A model generated the notes under the pieces. That model saw only the letters and a program-made list of their open reading frames with translations. It was not told where the DNA came from and searched no databases. From positions 186,001 through 250,000 of the forward strand of contig CAXPOZ010000005.1 of the NCBI GenBank assembly GCA_964219355.1: a stretch of DNA of 64,000 bases. The letters are read 5' to 3'. Each line of letters opens with the position of its first letter. Position 1 is the stretch's first letter. The stretch is from Parvularcula sp964219355. GTDB lineage: Bacteria > Pseudomonadota > Alphaproteobacteria > Caulobacterales > Parvularculaceae. Both the position numbers and the translations under genes were made by a program. Positions 18,523-28,895 of the stretch are shown here, one piece after another.

Positions 18523-18532
18523 ATACCAATTA
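18523..18532 (+). promoter_or_regulatory. ATACCAATT operator candidate, dehydrogenase gene
   Basis: ATACCAATTA at 18523-18532, 46 bp before the start of the leftward dehydrogenase gene. The same 9-mer recurs at 21829-21837 (complement), 22169 and 22205, and as AGACCAATT at 26546. It is probably the site for the locus GntR regulator. Confidence 0.5.
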
Positions 18533-18682
18533 CTTCTTGATTTGCATCATATTTTTCAGGCGGACACACATTCATCTGCCCAAAAATCAACTTAGAAAAT
18601 GAATCCATAATTATTCCGTATCGGTCATGGATCCATCTGTTATGGCTTGCGCAGGACGCAGATGACGCTGGTTTAACTGGCG

Positions 18683-18713
18683 AAAAAACGCCCCATACCA
18701 GGGTGAGGCGTTT
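18683..18713 (-). terminator. intrinsic terminator after TonB receptor 1
   Basis: Read leftwards, AACGCC (18708-18713 region) pairs with GGCGTT just before a run of six T (complement of 18683-18688), around a loop holding CCTGGTATGG. It lies about 35 bp after the stop of the leftward receptor and separates it from the dehydrogenase gene. Confidence 0.75.
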
Positions 18714-18748
18714 CTCCTTATGCCAAGTTGATACCAGTCACCCGTTCA

Positions 18749-21673
18749 TCAGAACCGGTAGCTGGCGCCGAAAGTGACCCGGCGATCCGTCAGCCCCTGG
18801 AAGCAGAGCAATGCGCCTTCATTGACACAATACTGATTAACTTCCGATTCGGTGATGTTCACGCCCTCAATGCCGACATTGAAGTTGTCTGTGACATCAT
18901 AGCTGATGCTGGCATTCAGCTGTCCACGTGCATCCTGAACAACCGGGAAGCCCCATGGGAAGCTCGACGTGCTGCCGAAATCCGTTGATCTGTAGGCGTC
19001 ACGCCATGTGTAGCGTGCCCGTGCCGAGAGACCGTATTTTTCATAATACAGCGTAGCGTTATACGCGTTCTCGGACAGATCGATCAGCGGCTGGTTGAGA
19101 GTCACATTCATGGCCCCCAGCGAGTTAAAGACCGCTTCCGCACGGCTTGTCGGCGTATTGACGGTGTCACCACCAGAGAATTTCTGGTGCGTGTAGTTGG
19201 CAAGAACACCAAAGCCAGACGCCCAGCCGAACCGGTCTTCATGGTTCGACAGATCATACTGGAAGGCCATCTCGATGCCTTCCTGTGTCGTCTCGCCCGG
19301 ATCGTTGACGGTGGTTGAGACCGGCACACAGATACCGACCGGGGTCCCCGTCGGGGCGAAAACGTTCGGGTCTGCGATCGGGTTGAAGATACCACCACCC
19401 TCGCAAGGATCGGTCAGATCACGATAGCCCGTAACCGGATCTTCGAACGGATCATCCTGCTGGGTGACGTGCAGATCGGTCCGTTTCTTGTTGAAATAGC
19501 CGATACTGACCACTGCCGCCGGCGCGAAATACCATTCGGCTGCAATGTCGAAGGAGTCCACCTGCTCCGGCTGAAGGCCCGGATTGCCAATCTGGACGGG
19601 CGGGTTCGGGCTCGTGCTGAAGGTCCGGGAAGTCGACAGATTGTCAAAATCCGGACGGCGGATATCTTTGCCCCAGCCAGCACGAATCTGCAGATTCTCC
19701 ATCGGCGTTGCAACGACATTGATCCGTGGCAGAACGAAGTCATAGCTGGCTTCGGTTGTCACTTCCTGCGCCATCCCGTTGAGAATGGAATTGCCGACCG
19801 ATGTGACGTCGGTTTCGAGATAGCGGACCCCCGCATTGCCGCGGAAGATACCCTTCTCGAAATTCGCCTGCGCGTAGAGCGCATGGGTCTTCTCTTCGAT
19901 ATCGAAGAATGCGCTCTGGCTAGAAGTCGGCTGATCAATCCCGATCGAGCCGCCATGCGCCGTGATCGCTGCATTCAGTGACGAGAGCACCCGATCAGGG
20001 TCAGATGCCACAAGCTCCGGATCGATCAGGAGGAAGTCCCGGACGAAGAGCTCACGGCCGTCGGCGTCACCGAAATTATCCGGCCCCGCAACGAGGATAT
20101 CCGCAAACAGATCGCCAGTCGGGCTGTCTGACATGTTCCGCAAGCCGACATTGGAGCGAACCTGATCCCGCGTGCTTGTCGTCTTGTTATACCGGTAACC
20201 GAAATCAACCGAGCTGAGGAAATCGAGACCAAATCCATTGTCGAAAAGATCATAGCTGAAGTCAGCACGGAAAGCGTCTTCGCCGTTCTCGGATTTATCG
20301 CGGGAAATGTTCACATCCCGCAGGACAACATTCGCCGGATCAAGCAGTTGCGCAGTCGTCGGACCGCCAGCTGCATCCTGTGCGATACCCCAGATCAGCG
20401 AGCCGCCCGTCAGGTCGTACTCGAACGGTGTACCGTTCTCGTTTGACGAATTGGTTGTCGCATTCGGGTTGATGAAGTTCAGCGTTGTATTGATGCTGGG
20501 GGTCGTTGAATCGGATTGCGAAGTCGAGACCTCGACGCGACCCGAAAGCTTGCCGTGCACCCAGTCCGCACCGAGACGGAAAATCTTGCTGTCGGTCAGG
20601 CGGGAATTCGTATCGCTGGAGAAGCGCAGATTGCCGTCACTGCCATCGGCCTGAATCGGAATGATGCCGCGCGCGGCGGCCTGAATGCTGCCGATATTCT
20701 GACCATCGAGCGAGCCGAAATCGATCGTCTCGAATTCAGTCGGAATGGCGTCATTTCGAAGATCCGAAATCCCAGACGCCTGCACACGGGAGCTTTCCTC
20801 GCGGCGCTCCTGATCATTGATGACAGTGTCGAAGAAGAACTTCACATTCTCGTTCGGCGCCCATTCGAGCGTCCCGGAAATGTTCGTCGTCTCATACTCG
20901 TAATTGTCATAGTCCTGAATAAAGAACTGGATCGGCAGGAAATCGAAGGCCTGCGCAGCCGGTGCACCACTGTCCGATGCAACCAGATTGTCACGGTCCA
21001 CACGAGGGCGGAAGGCGGTGACATCCTGTTCCGCAAAGCTGACCGCCAGAACGGCACCAAATTCGCCGCCAGATGCAGTGCTCCACTTGTTACCAATCGT
21101 GCCGGAGACACGCGGCGTGATGCCGTCAGTGGTCAGACTGCTGTCTTCACCCTGCAGACGCACGGTTGCGAGAAAGTCATCTAATTCAAGCGGGCGGATC
21201 GTCCGCAGATTGATCGTGCCGCCAACGGAGCCTTCAATGGTTTTTGCTTCCGAGGCTTTGGTGACTTCAACACCAGCGATAATGCCGGCCGCAACGTCTT
21301 CAAAATCGATGCCGCCACGGCCTGAACCTGAGCCGACAGTCGAGACGCCATTGATCTCGGTACGGTTCGCATTGGTCCCGCGGATCTGAACACCGGTACC
21401 GACGCCAGCCGTCCGGGTAATCTGGATACCTGTAATATTCTCGAGGACCTCTGCGAGGTTCTGGTCCGGCAGCTTGCCGATGTCTTCAGCGAGAATGACC
21501 TCCTTGAGGTTCGTGGCCTCGCGCTTTTCATCAAGGGCGCTTTCAAGGGCTGCGCGAATGCCGGTCACGACGACGACGTCTTCTGACTGCTCGTCCTGCG
21601 CAACGGCGGCCGAGATCATGGCAGCAGCACTCACGCTGAGCAAAGCCGCCGCCTTGTATCCTGTGTACTTCAT
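18749..21673 (-). CDS. TonB-dependent receptor 1 (alginate locus)
   Basis: A 974-residue outer-membrane transporter. A signal peptide ends in ISAAVAQ, followed by a TonB box (EDVVVVTG) and a plug domain (DIGKLPDQNLAEVLENITGIQI, then QIRGTNANRTEINGVS). A long beta-barrel ends in FGASYRF with the usual terminal Phe. The ATG at 21673 has a GGAAGGA ribosome site, while the frame is open to 21826 without one. It is of the Caulobacter/Xanthomonas receptor type that imports oligosaccharides. Divergent from receptor 2 and next to lyase genes, it most likely takes up alginate oligomers. Confidence 0.93.
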   Translation of the reverse strand: MKYTGYKAAALLSVSAAAMISAAVAQDEQSEDVVVVTGIRAALESALDEKREATNLKEVILAEDIGKLPDQNLAEVLENITGIQITRTAGVGTGVQIRGTNANRTEINGVSTVGSGSGRGGIDFEDVAAGIIAGVEVTKASEAKTIEGSVGGTINLRTIRPLELDDFLATVRLQGEDSSLTTDGITPRVSGTIGNKWSTASGGEFGAVLAVSFAEQDVTAFRPRVDRDNLVASDSGAPAAQAFDFLPIQFFIQDYDNYEYETTNISGTLEWAPNENVKFFFDTVINDQERREESSRVQASGISDLRNDAIPTEFETIDFGSLDGQNIGSIQAAARGIIPIQADGSDGNLRFSSDTNSRLTDSKIFRLGADWVHGKLSGRVEVSTSQSDSTTPSINTTLNFINPNATTNSSNENGTPFEYDLTGGSLIWGIAQDAAGGPTTAQLLDPANVVLRDVNISRDKSENGEDAFRADFSYDLFDNGFGLDFLSSVDFGYRYNKTTSTRDQVRSNVGLRNMSDSPTGDLFADILVAGPDNFGDADGRELFVRDFLLIDPELVASDPDRVLSSLNAAITAHGGSIGIDQPTSSQSAFFDIEEKTHALYAQANFEKGIFRGNAGVRYLETDVTSVGNSILNGMAQEVTTEASYDFVLPRINVVATPMENLQIRAGWGKDIRRPDFDNLSTSRTFSTSPNPPVQIGNPGLQPEQVDSFDIAAEWYFAPAAVVSIGYFNKKRTDLHVTQQDDPFEDPVTGYRDLTDPCEGGGIFNPIADPNVFAPTGTPVGICVPVSTTVNDPGETTQEGIEMAFQYDLSNHEDRFGWASGFGVLANYTHQKFSGGDTVNTPTSRAEAVFNSLGAMNVTLNQPLIDLSENAYNATLYYEKYGLSARARYTWRDAYRSTDFGSTSSFPWGFPVVQDARGQLNASISYDVTDNFNVGIEGVNITESEVNQYCVNEGALLCFQGLTDRRVTFGASYRF

Positions 21674-22321
21674 GGTTTTCCTTCCCATTCCGATCCCACC
21701 TACCAAGAAGATTCCCTGCCATGGCGTGTGATCTATTATTCGGCCCACGTGATGAGCAGGCCAATCAATACGCAGTTTTACAAATCCATCAACCCTGAAA
21801 GCAGTCCGATTGAGGCGTTTTCGCAATTAATTGGTATATTTACATCACATACCAAAACGGGTGCGATTCACCGTCAAAATCGCATTCGCATCGCTCCAAA
21901 TCCGCTGGCGGTTTAATATGTGTGCAGGACGGTCTGCGGCACCCGTGCGCCCTCAAAGCGAAGTCACACTTTTACGAAGCCCAGCAGGATGAAGGGATGT
22001 GTGATCCCCTCCCTCGCAAGTCGACAAGTCATGGCGCGCGCCGGACGCCAACGCCGTAAACCATGATGAAATCTGCCAGAGAAATCCCGTTTGCCCGCTG
22101 ATAGAGGGAATTTCGAAGCCCTAGAGCGCAGCGCAGACCAGCATGAACCCGCCCACACCCGAGAACTCATACCAATTGGCCTGCGTGATGCACACATATC
22201 ACACATACCAATTTTACCAAGCTATTCTCAAATCTGGTCTGGCAATACGGTTGACGCCTTGGTCCGACTGGTCCCCTATGGCCGCACAAGAATGCAAACA
22301 CAATTCCAGGGAGGAATAGTC
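21674..22321. promoter_or_regulatory. 648-bp divergent control region between two TonB receptors
   Basis: No credible gene. The region holds three copies of ATACCAATT: the complement AATTGGTAT at 21829-21837, and direct copies at 22169-22177 and 22205-22213. A weaker ATACCAAAA lies at 21849-21857. CAATTAATTG (21824-21833) and CCAATTGG (22172-22179) are palindromes overlapping the motifs. The right end carries a strong AGGGAGGA ribosome site for receptor 2. It is less GC-rich than its surroundings. It probably holds the promoters and operators for both receptors. Confidence 0.65.
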
Positions 22322-25300
22322 ATGACCGGAACAAGGGGAATCAGAAACACGTCTCGCTCAAAGTGGATGGGCGCCCTGATGATGGGCGGCGCGCTCGCAG
22401 CCCTCACATCGACGGCTGTCGCGCAGGAATCCGAAGCAGGCGCGGATGACAGCGATGATGTCGTTGTTGTCACCGGCAGCCGCCGGGTCATTCAGGACTC
22501 AATCGATCTCAAACGGAACTCGACACAGATTGTAGACGGACTTTCCGCCGACGAAATTGGCGACCTCCCTGCTCTCTCAATCGGTGAAGCGCTGGAGTCT
22601 CAATCGGTGAAGCGCTGGAGAACGTGACCGGCGTCGCCTCACACCGTGAAAATGGCGGCGCGACGGAAGTCTCGATTCGCGGCCTTGGGCCCTATCTTTC
22701 CTCGACAGTCGTCAATGGCCGCGCGGCCACAAACGGCTCGGGCGACCGCTCAGTCAACTTCTCGCAATTCCCGTCAGAGCTGATGAACAAGCTGGCCGTC
22801 TTCAAGACGCAGGATGCCAGCCAGATCGAGGGCGGCGTGGCCGGCCAGATCCAGCTCGAGACCATCAAGCCGCTCGATTTCGGCAAGCGCCGGATCCAGT
22901 TCGAAGCCAAAGGCAATGTCAATCCGGATCAGCTTGACCAGAAAGACACCATGGCAGGCGATATCGGCTATCGCCTGACAGGCAGCTATACGGATCAATT
23001 CCAGACCGAAGCGGGTGAATTCGGCCTGTCGATCGGCATCCAGCGCAGTGATATCTCCCAACCTGAAGCCGAGGCCCGCCAGACCGGTCCGACCAGTAAC
23101 TCCCGTCCGGCCTGCCTGATCAGCAACGGGAACTATCCGACCCTGCTTGATGGGGACGGCGAAGACATTACCGGTTTTTCCAATAATCCGGACCGGGATG
23201 ACGATTGCGATGACGTCAATGGCGATCGCGATCTTGGCATGGTGCCGCCTGGTTTTGATGTCGATGTGGAAGGCGCAGACACTCAGCTCCTCAACGGCTC
23301 TGGTGTTGATTCCGGCATTCCTTTTGTTTTTGCCCCGTCGCAACGTCATTACCGCCAGAACGACACGCATGATGTGCGCGATGCTTTCTTTGGTGCCTTC
23401 CAGTGGCGGCCGAATGACCGGCTCGACATCAATGTCGATATGCAGTGGTCGGAACGCACACAGTCCGAGCTCCGCAATGACCTGACCTTCAACGGTGGTC
23501 GCCGGAATGACACCTCGCTGAATATCGGGCCGGGTGGCAGCACGACGACACTTGATTCGCTAATCTATACTGACACCGGTGCCATCCTTCGGGCGATCAC
23601 GGATAATACGATCGAGGTTCAGGGCGGTGATTACGAACGGAAAGAAACCTATACGGGCGGCGGCATCACGTTGGCCTATGAGGTTTCCGATCGCCTGCGT
23701 GTATCCGCCGATCTCGGCTATTCGAATACGGAACGCACGGAATGGGCCAAGGAATTCCGTATCCAGTCGAATATCTCACCTGTCATCGAATATGATCGCC
23801 GGAATGGCAGCGTGCCGGTCTACCGGCTCTATGACGAAGAATTCGACGTCAATGATCACAGCCTCTATGTCGACCGCCTGCGGGTACGTGTCGATAATGA
23901 CGTGAAGCGCGACAACACGATCCGTTCTGCAAGGTTCGATGTCGATTATGATCTCGACAGTGAGTTTTTCACCACCTTCGAAGCTGGTGTCCGGTGGTCC
24001 GATCAGGATTATCTCGAACTGCCCGGCGGCTCGGATTCCGGCGATCCCTACAGCTCCTCTTCAGGCCGTTTCTCTTTCGAGATCGAGGATAATACCGACC
24101 TCACCATCAACAACCGTCAGGTCGTCGATGGAGACGGCACAGCTTCGACCGGCCTTGCCTCCAGCTGGGTCGACATCATCGCGTCGACGAACTCGGCATG
24201 TCGTACAGAATTCCCTGAAGGTAATTCCTTCTTCAGCAGTCAGCGTTCGGGTGACCTCGTCACCAATATCGCCGATGACGGAACAGTTCTCAGCTCGACG
24301 AATTCCTGGGCGACGTTTGATGCAGCCTGCGTCGCCGAGATGTCGATCGCTTCACTCAATGCGATCATGGATGAGATCAATCTCGCCATCGCGGACCGCG
24401 GTGATGTTGATGACCCCCTCTCCCTGCTCAGCAGCGATATTCCGGGCCTCTCGCGGATCAATACCGGGACGATCGATGTCGAGGAAGTGACGACAGCACT
24501 TTATGCGATGACCGGCTACGAAACCTCCGTAGGCGGCTTCCCGGTCTCGGGGAATTTCGGCGTGCGCATCATCCAGACTGAGGTTGAAGCGACCGGTTAT
24601 CGTCCGGAACTCACCGTCACGGAATCGGGCGGTGTCTTCTCGATCTCGGAAGGCAATCTCGAAGCCGTCTCGCAAAAACATGACTATACCAAGGTCCTAC
24701 CGAGCGCGACTGCCATCGTCGAGCTAACCGATGACAAGCTGCTGCGCTTCGGCATCTTCCGGGCGATGTCGCGCCCCGATCCGGCCGATATGGGCTTTGG
24801 ACGGAGCATCAATGTCATCGGCGATGATGAGGACGCAACTTCTCTGGAAGCGCTGATCACCGGCATCACGGCGAGCGGCAACCCGTCCATCGATCCCCTG
24901 ATGTCCTGGAACTATGATGCCGGCATTGAATGGTATCCGAATGACGACTCCATCCTTGCCCTGAGCGCTTACTACAAGACCTTCCAGGGCGGGTTTGCGA
25001 ATGTCATCGCCAATGAGACTTACGTCCTCAATGGCCAGGATGTTCAATTCCCGGTCGCTGTCCAGCAGACCAGCGATGAAGAAAGCAGCCTCTTCGGCAT
25101 CGAAGTGACCGCCGCCCACCGCTTCAGCTACCTGCCGGGCTATCTGAGCGGGCTTGGCACCAAGATCAGCTATAATTACGCGGATTCCGACTTCGAGTTC
25201 GAAGATAGCCGCTATGGCGATCTTTACACGACCCAACTCGATGGAACGGTTGTTCAGACCCATGAGGGCATCATCGATCCGGGCGGTCTGCCCGGCCTGT

Positions 25301-25608
25301 CTGAAAATACGCTGTCAGCGCAGCTTTATTATCAGATCGGCGAACTCGACATGCAGGTGAACTACAAATACCGCGACAGCTACTTCCAGCCCTTTGTCTC
25401 GGACGGCACGCGCCTGCGTTATATCGGTGAGGTCGGCGTCTGGGAGGCTCGCGCTTCCTATAACCTGACGGACAATATCCGCCTGACAGCAGAAGCCATC
25501 AACCTGACCAGCGAACCGAAGGAGCAATTCGCCTTCGTTTCGGACGATCTCTACGAGGTCAATGATTATGGCCCCCGGATCTTCTTCGGGGCCCGGGCCC
25601 GCTTCTAG
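22322..25608 (+). pseudogene. TonB-dependent receptor 2, frame broken by 23-bp tandem duplication
   Basis: The gene begins with an ATG behind AGGGAGGAATAGTC, a signal peptide ending TSTAVAQ and a TonB box (DDVVVVTGSRR). After DLPALSIGEALE a perfect 23-bp tandem repeat (22575-22597, 22598-22620) shifts the frame, which stops at 22627 after 101 codons. The rest continues in another frame to 25608, through plug (NVTGVASHRENGG, VSIRGLGPYLSSTVVNGR) and barrel to FFGARARF. Removing one copy gives LSIGEALENVTGVAS and an unbroken 1087-residue receptor. The downstream part shows no other stop or decay, so the lesion is recent, reversible or a sequencing error. A GTG at 22624 could start the second part, but without signal peptide. 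Confidence 0.9.
22575..22620 (+). repeat. perfect 23-bp tandem duplication
   Basis: Two adjacent identical 23-bp units, 22575-22597 and 22598-22620, inside the plug-domain coding region of TonB receptor 2. 23 is not a multiple of three, so two copies give the OFF frame and one copy the ON frame. The flanking bases do not extend the match. Confidence 0.97.
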
Positions 25609-25651
25609 GGCCCACTCAATCCACTCCAGCCTCCCTGAAAGTGGGTAAGCT

Positions 25652-25706
25652 GACGCCCCACCATCTTCTTCCTCTCTCCCCCGGAAGATGGCAGGGCGTC
25701 TTTTTT
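25652..25706 (+). terminator. intrinsic terminator after TonB receptor 2
   Basis: A long stem pairs GACGCCC and CCATCTTC (25652-25667 region) with GAAGATGG and GGGCGTC (ending 25700), followed by six T at 25701-25706. It separates receptor 2 from the GntR gene. Confidence 0.9.
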
Positions 25707-25787
25707 GTTTACACATATGGTCTAGAGAATTTGTAGTCCGGTTCGGACAGTGCTAAAGTTGTGAATCAGATTGGACCGAGAGAGACA

Positions 25788-26540
25788 ATGACCACCGATA
25801 AGCGCCTCTATAATGAAGTTGCCCGCCGCATCACCGCGATGATCGATGAAGAGCAATTTCCGCCGGGGAGCCGCCTGCCGGGAGAGCGTGATCTCGCCGC
25901 CCAGCTCGGCGTCAGCCGGGTCACTGTCCGCGAAGCGCAGATTGCCCTTCAGGCGCAAGGCAAGATCGAGGTCCGCACTGGTTCGGGCGCCAAGGTCCTG
26001 CCGCCGCAACCCTCTCAGGAAACCCTGCCGAAGATGAGCGCCTTTGAGCTGACCCAGGCACGGACCCTCTTTGAAGGTGAAGCCGCCGCCCTCGCCGCCG
26101 CCACCATCACGGATGAGGAACTCGAAAAACTCGACGAGCTGATCGCGCATATGACCGATGACAGCACGGGGAATGAGGCCCTCGAGCAGGACGCCGACCG
26201 CGAATTCCATCTGACAATCGCCAAGGCATCTAAAAACGCCGCGATCATCGATGCGATCGAACGTCTCTGGCGCTTCCGCACGGAAATCGACGAGATCAAA
26301 CAGGCCTATGACTCAATCTGCGGGCTGACCCCGGAGATGCGGCTTGCCGAGCACCAGGACATTGCAACCGCCCTGCGCGAGCGCGATCCGGCTAAGGCCC
26401 GCACTGCGATGCGGCGCCACTTTGCCTGCATCATCGAGGCCATGCTGAGCACGACCGAGCAGAAAGCCATCGAAGAAGCACGCCGGCGCACCGATGAGAC
26501 GCGCCAGCGCTTCCTCGAAAGCGCCGAAAGCCTGATGTAG
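25788..26540 (+). CDS. FadR-subfamily GntR transcriptional regulator
   Basis: A 250-residue regulator. The N-terminal winged helix-turn-helix is residues 5-70 (LYNEVARRITAMI, then PGSRLPGERDLAAQLGVSRVTVREA). The C-terminal all-helical FCD effector domain carries the metal-site pattern DREFHLTIAKAS, AEHQDIATAL and MRRHFACI. FCD-type regulators commonly respond to sugar acids, so an alginate breakdown product such as DEH or KDG is the expected ligand. It lies between the receptors and the lyase operon. A GTG at 25761 is an alternative start; the ATG at 25788 follows a GAGAGA site. Confidence 0.9.
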   Translation: MTTDKRLYNEVARRITAMIDEEQFPPGSRLPGERDLAAQLGVSRVTVREAQIALQAQGKIEVRTGSGAKVLPPQPSQETLPKMSAFELTQARTLFEGEAAALAAATITDEELEKLDELIAHMTDDSTGNEALEQDADREFHLTIAKASKNAAIIDAIERLWRFRTEIDEIKQAYDSICGLTPEMRLAEHQDIATALRERDPAKARTAMRRHFACIIEAMLSTTEQKAIEEARRRTDETRQRFLESAESLM

Positions 26541-26545
26541 TTTCC

Positions 26546-26582
26546 AGACCAATTTTACAGTCCATAATCTGATTATTGGACT
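26546..26582 (+). promoter_or_regulatory. operator candidate upstream of PL6 lyase
   Basis: AGACCAATTTTAC at 26546-26558 shares the 11-mer ACCAATTTTAC with 22207-22217 in front of receptor 2. An imperfect palindrome at 26559-26582 follows directly (AGTCCATAATC against GATTATTGGACT). Together they sit about 85-120 bp before the PL6 start, where the promoter of the lyase operon should be. Confidence 0.5.
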
Positions 26583-26666
26583 GCATATTCGCTTGTCCGA
26601 TAAAGCTGCACCGTATAGGCTCATGTTCTGAACAGCCTCCACAAAAAGGAGGCGTTGGGAGCGAAC

Positions 26667-28895
26667 ATGACCACTACCCCCCGTCACTATCGTCACCACT
26701 GCCTCAAACTGGCCGCTGTCCTGATGTGCACCGCGACCGCTTTTGGCGGCGCGATGGCCAAGGACTTTCTCGTCAGTGATCAGAAGGCGTATGGCAAAGC
26801 CCTGAAACGGGTGAAGGCGGGTGACCGGATTCTTCTTGCCGATGGAGAGTGGAAAGACTTCGAAATCACCTTCGAAGCAACGGGTACAGAAGATAAACCT
26901 GTAACGCTGATGGCAGAAACGCCCGGCGAGGTTTACCTGACGGGTCAGTCAAATCTTCGCATTGGCGGTGATCATCTTGTCATCAGTGGTCTTACTTTCA
27001 CGGATGGCTATAGCCCAAGTGATGAAGTGATTTCCTTCCGCACCGGCGATGACACGCTCGCCAGTCATGTCCGCTTTACCGAAAATGTGATCGAGGGTTT
27101 CAGCAAGCCGGATCGTACAGAGCAGGATTCATGGGTCGTACTTTACGGGCAGAATAACTGGATCGATCACAACGCCTTTCTAGGCAAGACCAATAAGGGG
27201 CCGACCATGATCGTCCGGCTCACCACACCGGACAGCCAGAATAACAGCCATCTGATAGAACAGAACTTCTTTGGTGAGCGCCCGCCGCTGGGCGGCAATG
27301 GTGGCGAAACTCTGCGCATCGGCGTCAGCCAGACCTCGCGCACCAATTCCGGCACGATCGTTCGCCAAAACTATTTCGAGCGCTGCGATGGCGAGGTCGA
27401 AATCATCTCGATCAAATCCGAAGGCAATCTGGTCACGGAAAATGTCTTCTATGAATCGCGAGGCTCCGTCGTATTCCGCCATGGTGGCCGGAACGAAGTC
27501 TCACGGAACGTCTTTTTCGGCAATGGCGTGCCCGATACGGGGGGCATTCGCATCATCAATGACAACCAAACCGTCAGGGACAATTATCTCGAAGGCCTCC
27601 GTGGACGGAAATTCCTGGGCGCGCTGGTCATCATGAATGGCGTGCCAAACTCACCAGAAAACCGCTATCACCAGGTCGAAAACGCCCTCATCGAAAACAA
27701 CAGTTTTATCGATTTCGTCCAGATGGGTTTCGGTGTCGGTAGCGATGAGGAACGAAGCGCCGCCCCTGTCTCCAGCAGGATGTCCGGCAATCTTCTGCTC
27801 TCTGACGAAGATACACCCGTCGGTATTTTCGACGACGTCTCCGGCATTTCCTTTGATGGCAATGTCACAAGCAGTGACAGCTTCGAGGCGATCAACGCAG
27901 AAACCACCCCGGACCTCACTCTAGAGCGTGCCGAAAACGGCCTCCTGTATCCGGCAGGCTCATCGATTGACAGCACACTCGGCGCACCTCGCGACCTCTC
28001 TCCCATCGCGCGGTCCGAAACAGGGCCCCGCCATTTCCAGAAAGCCGCGCAACAGCGCCCGGCGGGCGACGTCATCGATGTCGAGGCGAATGCCGCCGCC
28101 TTTCGCAAGGCCGTTATGGACGCCGAACCCGGCGACACGCTGAAGCTCGACGCCGGTGAATTCGAGTTGGCCGAACCGCTCGTCATCAGCAGCGATATCA
28201 CGATCGAAGGTACCGCCGGTATGCAGGGGACATCCATCCTCAGCACAAAGACGGGGATGTTCACCCTCGACGCTGGCGCCAATCTCATCCTGAAAGACCT
28301 CTCGCTCACACAACAAAGCGGCAGCGCGGCCCTCTTCCATGCGCGAGGGGAGATCTATCGCGGTGATTACCGCCTTGAACTCAACGATGTCAGTCTGACC
28401 GCAGATACCCCTGCGGCGGGCGCCGTCCTCTCGGCAGATCCCGCGACTTTCGCCCGCGAAGTCATCTTGGATGATGTGGCCGTCATTGGCTGGCCCGGCT
28501 CCATCATTTCCCTGAGCGGTAACGGTTTTGATGGCTGGTATCTCTCCGATGAGATCATTATCACGAACAGCCATTTTTCAGATGTGTCGGGCGCTCTCAT
28601 CGAATTTGGCCGTGAAGGCCGCGATGAGAGTACATTTGGACCACGCTTCACACTGACGGACTCGCAGCTTGAGAATGTCGGTGCAGGGGATGTCGCCATT
28701 GACCTTGAAGGGATCGACGGGCTGAGACTTCAAGATAATCAGTTGACGGACACAGGCACGGTGAACATTCGCCGCCGGGTGCTCGGCCTGCCCTTTGAGA
28801 TGTCAGGCAACGCTGTGGCCTCCTCAACCTCCCTCACCCTCTTCGGTGTTAATGGCGAAGCCATCGACGCCTCGCTTTCAGAGGGCATCCAGTGA
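26667..28895 (+). CDS. PL6 family alginate lyase
   Basis: A 742-residue exported polysaccharide lyase with two parallel beta-helix domains. The signal peptide runs to about residue 31 (AFGGAMA). The N-terminal PL6 domain (about 32-430) contains the catalytic pair: Lys250 in IISIKSEGN and Arg271 in VVFRHGGRN. The 21-residue spacing agrees with what I recall for AlyGC. A second beta-helix domain fills residues 450-740, the AlyGC-like two-domain form. It cleaves poly- or oligoalginate by beta-elimination in the periplasm or at the surface. The ATG at 26667 follows GGGAG; a TTG at 26655 is possible. It overlaps the PL17 gene by 4 bp. Confidence 0.93.
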   Translation: MTTTPRHYRHHCLKLAAVLMCTATAFGGAMAKDFLVSDQKAYGKALKRVKAGDRILLADGEWKDFEITFEATGTEDKPVTLMAETPGEVYLTGQSNLRIGGDHLVISGLTFTDGYSPSDEVISFRTGDDTLASHVRFTENVIEGFSKPDRTEQDSWVVLYGQNNWIDHNAFLGKTNKGPTMIVRLTTPDSQNNSHLIEQNFFGERPPLGGNGGETLRIGVSQTSRTNSGTIVRQNYFERCDGEVEIISIKSEGNLVTENVFYESRGSVVFRHGGRNEVSRNVFFGNGVPDTGGIRIINDNQTVRDNYLEGLRGRKFLGALVIMNGVPNSPENRYHQVENALIENNSFIDFVQMGFGVGSDEERSAAPVSSRMSGNLLLSDEDTPVGIFDDVSGISFDGNVTSSDSFEAINAETTPDLTLERAENGLLYPAGSSIDSTLGAPRDLSPIARSETGPRHFQKAAQQRPAGDVIDVEANAAAFRKAVMDAEPGDTLKLDAGEFELAEPLVISSDITIEGTAGMQGTSILSTKTGMFTLDAGANLILKDLSLTQQSGSAALFHARGEIYRGDYRLELNDVSLTADTPAAGAVLSADPATFAREVILDDVAVIGWPGSIISLSGNGFDGWYLSDEIIITNSHFSDVSGALIEFGREGRDESTFGPRFTLTDSQLENVGAGDVAIDLEGIDGLRLQDNQLTDTGTVNIRRRVLGLPFEMSGNAVASSTSLTLFGVNGEAIDASLSEGIQ

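Noticed and set aside
22091..22321. Upstream extension of the receptor 2 frame
   Set aside because: The ATG at 22322 has a near-perfect ribosome site and signal peptide; the extension covers the operator motifs.
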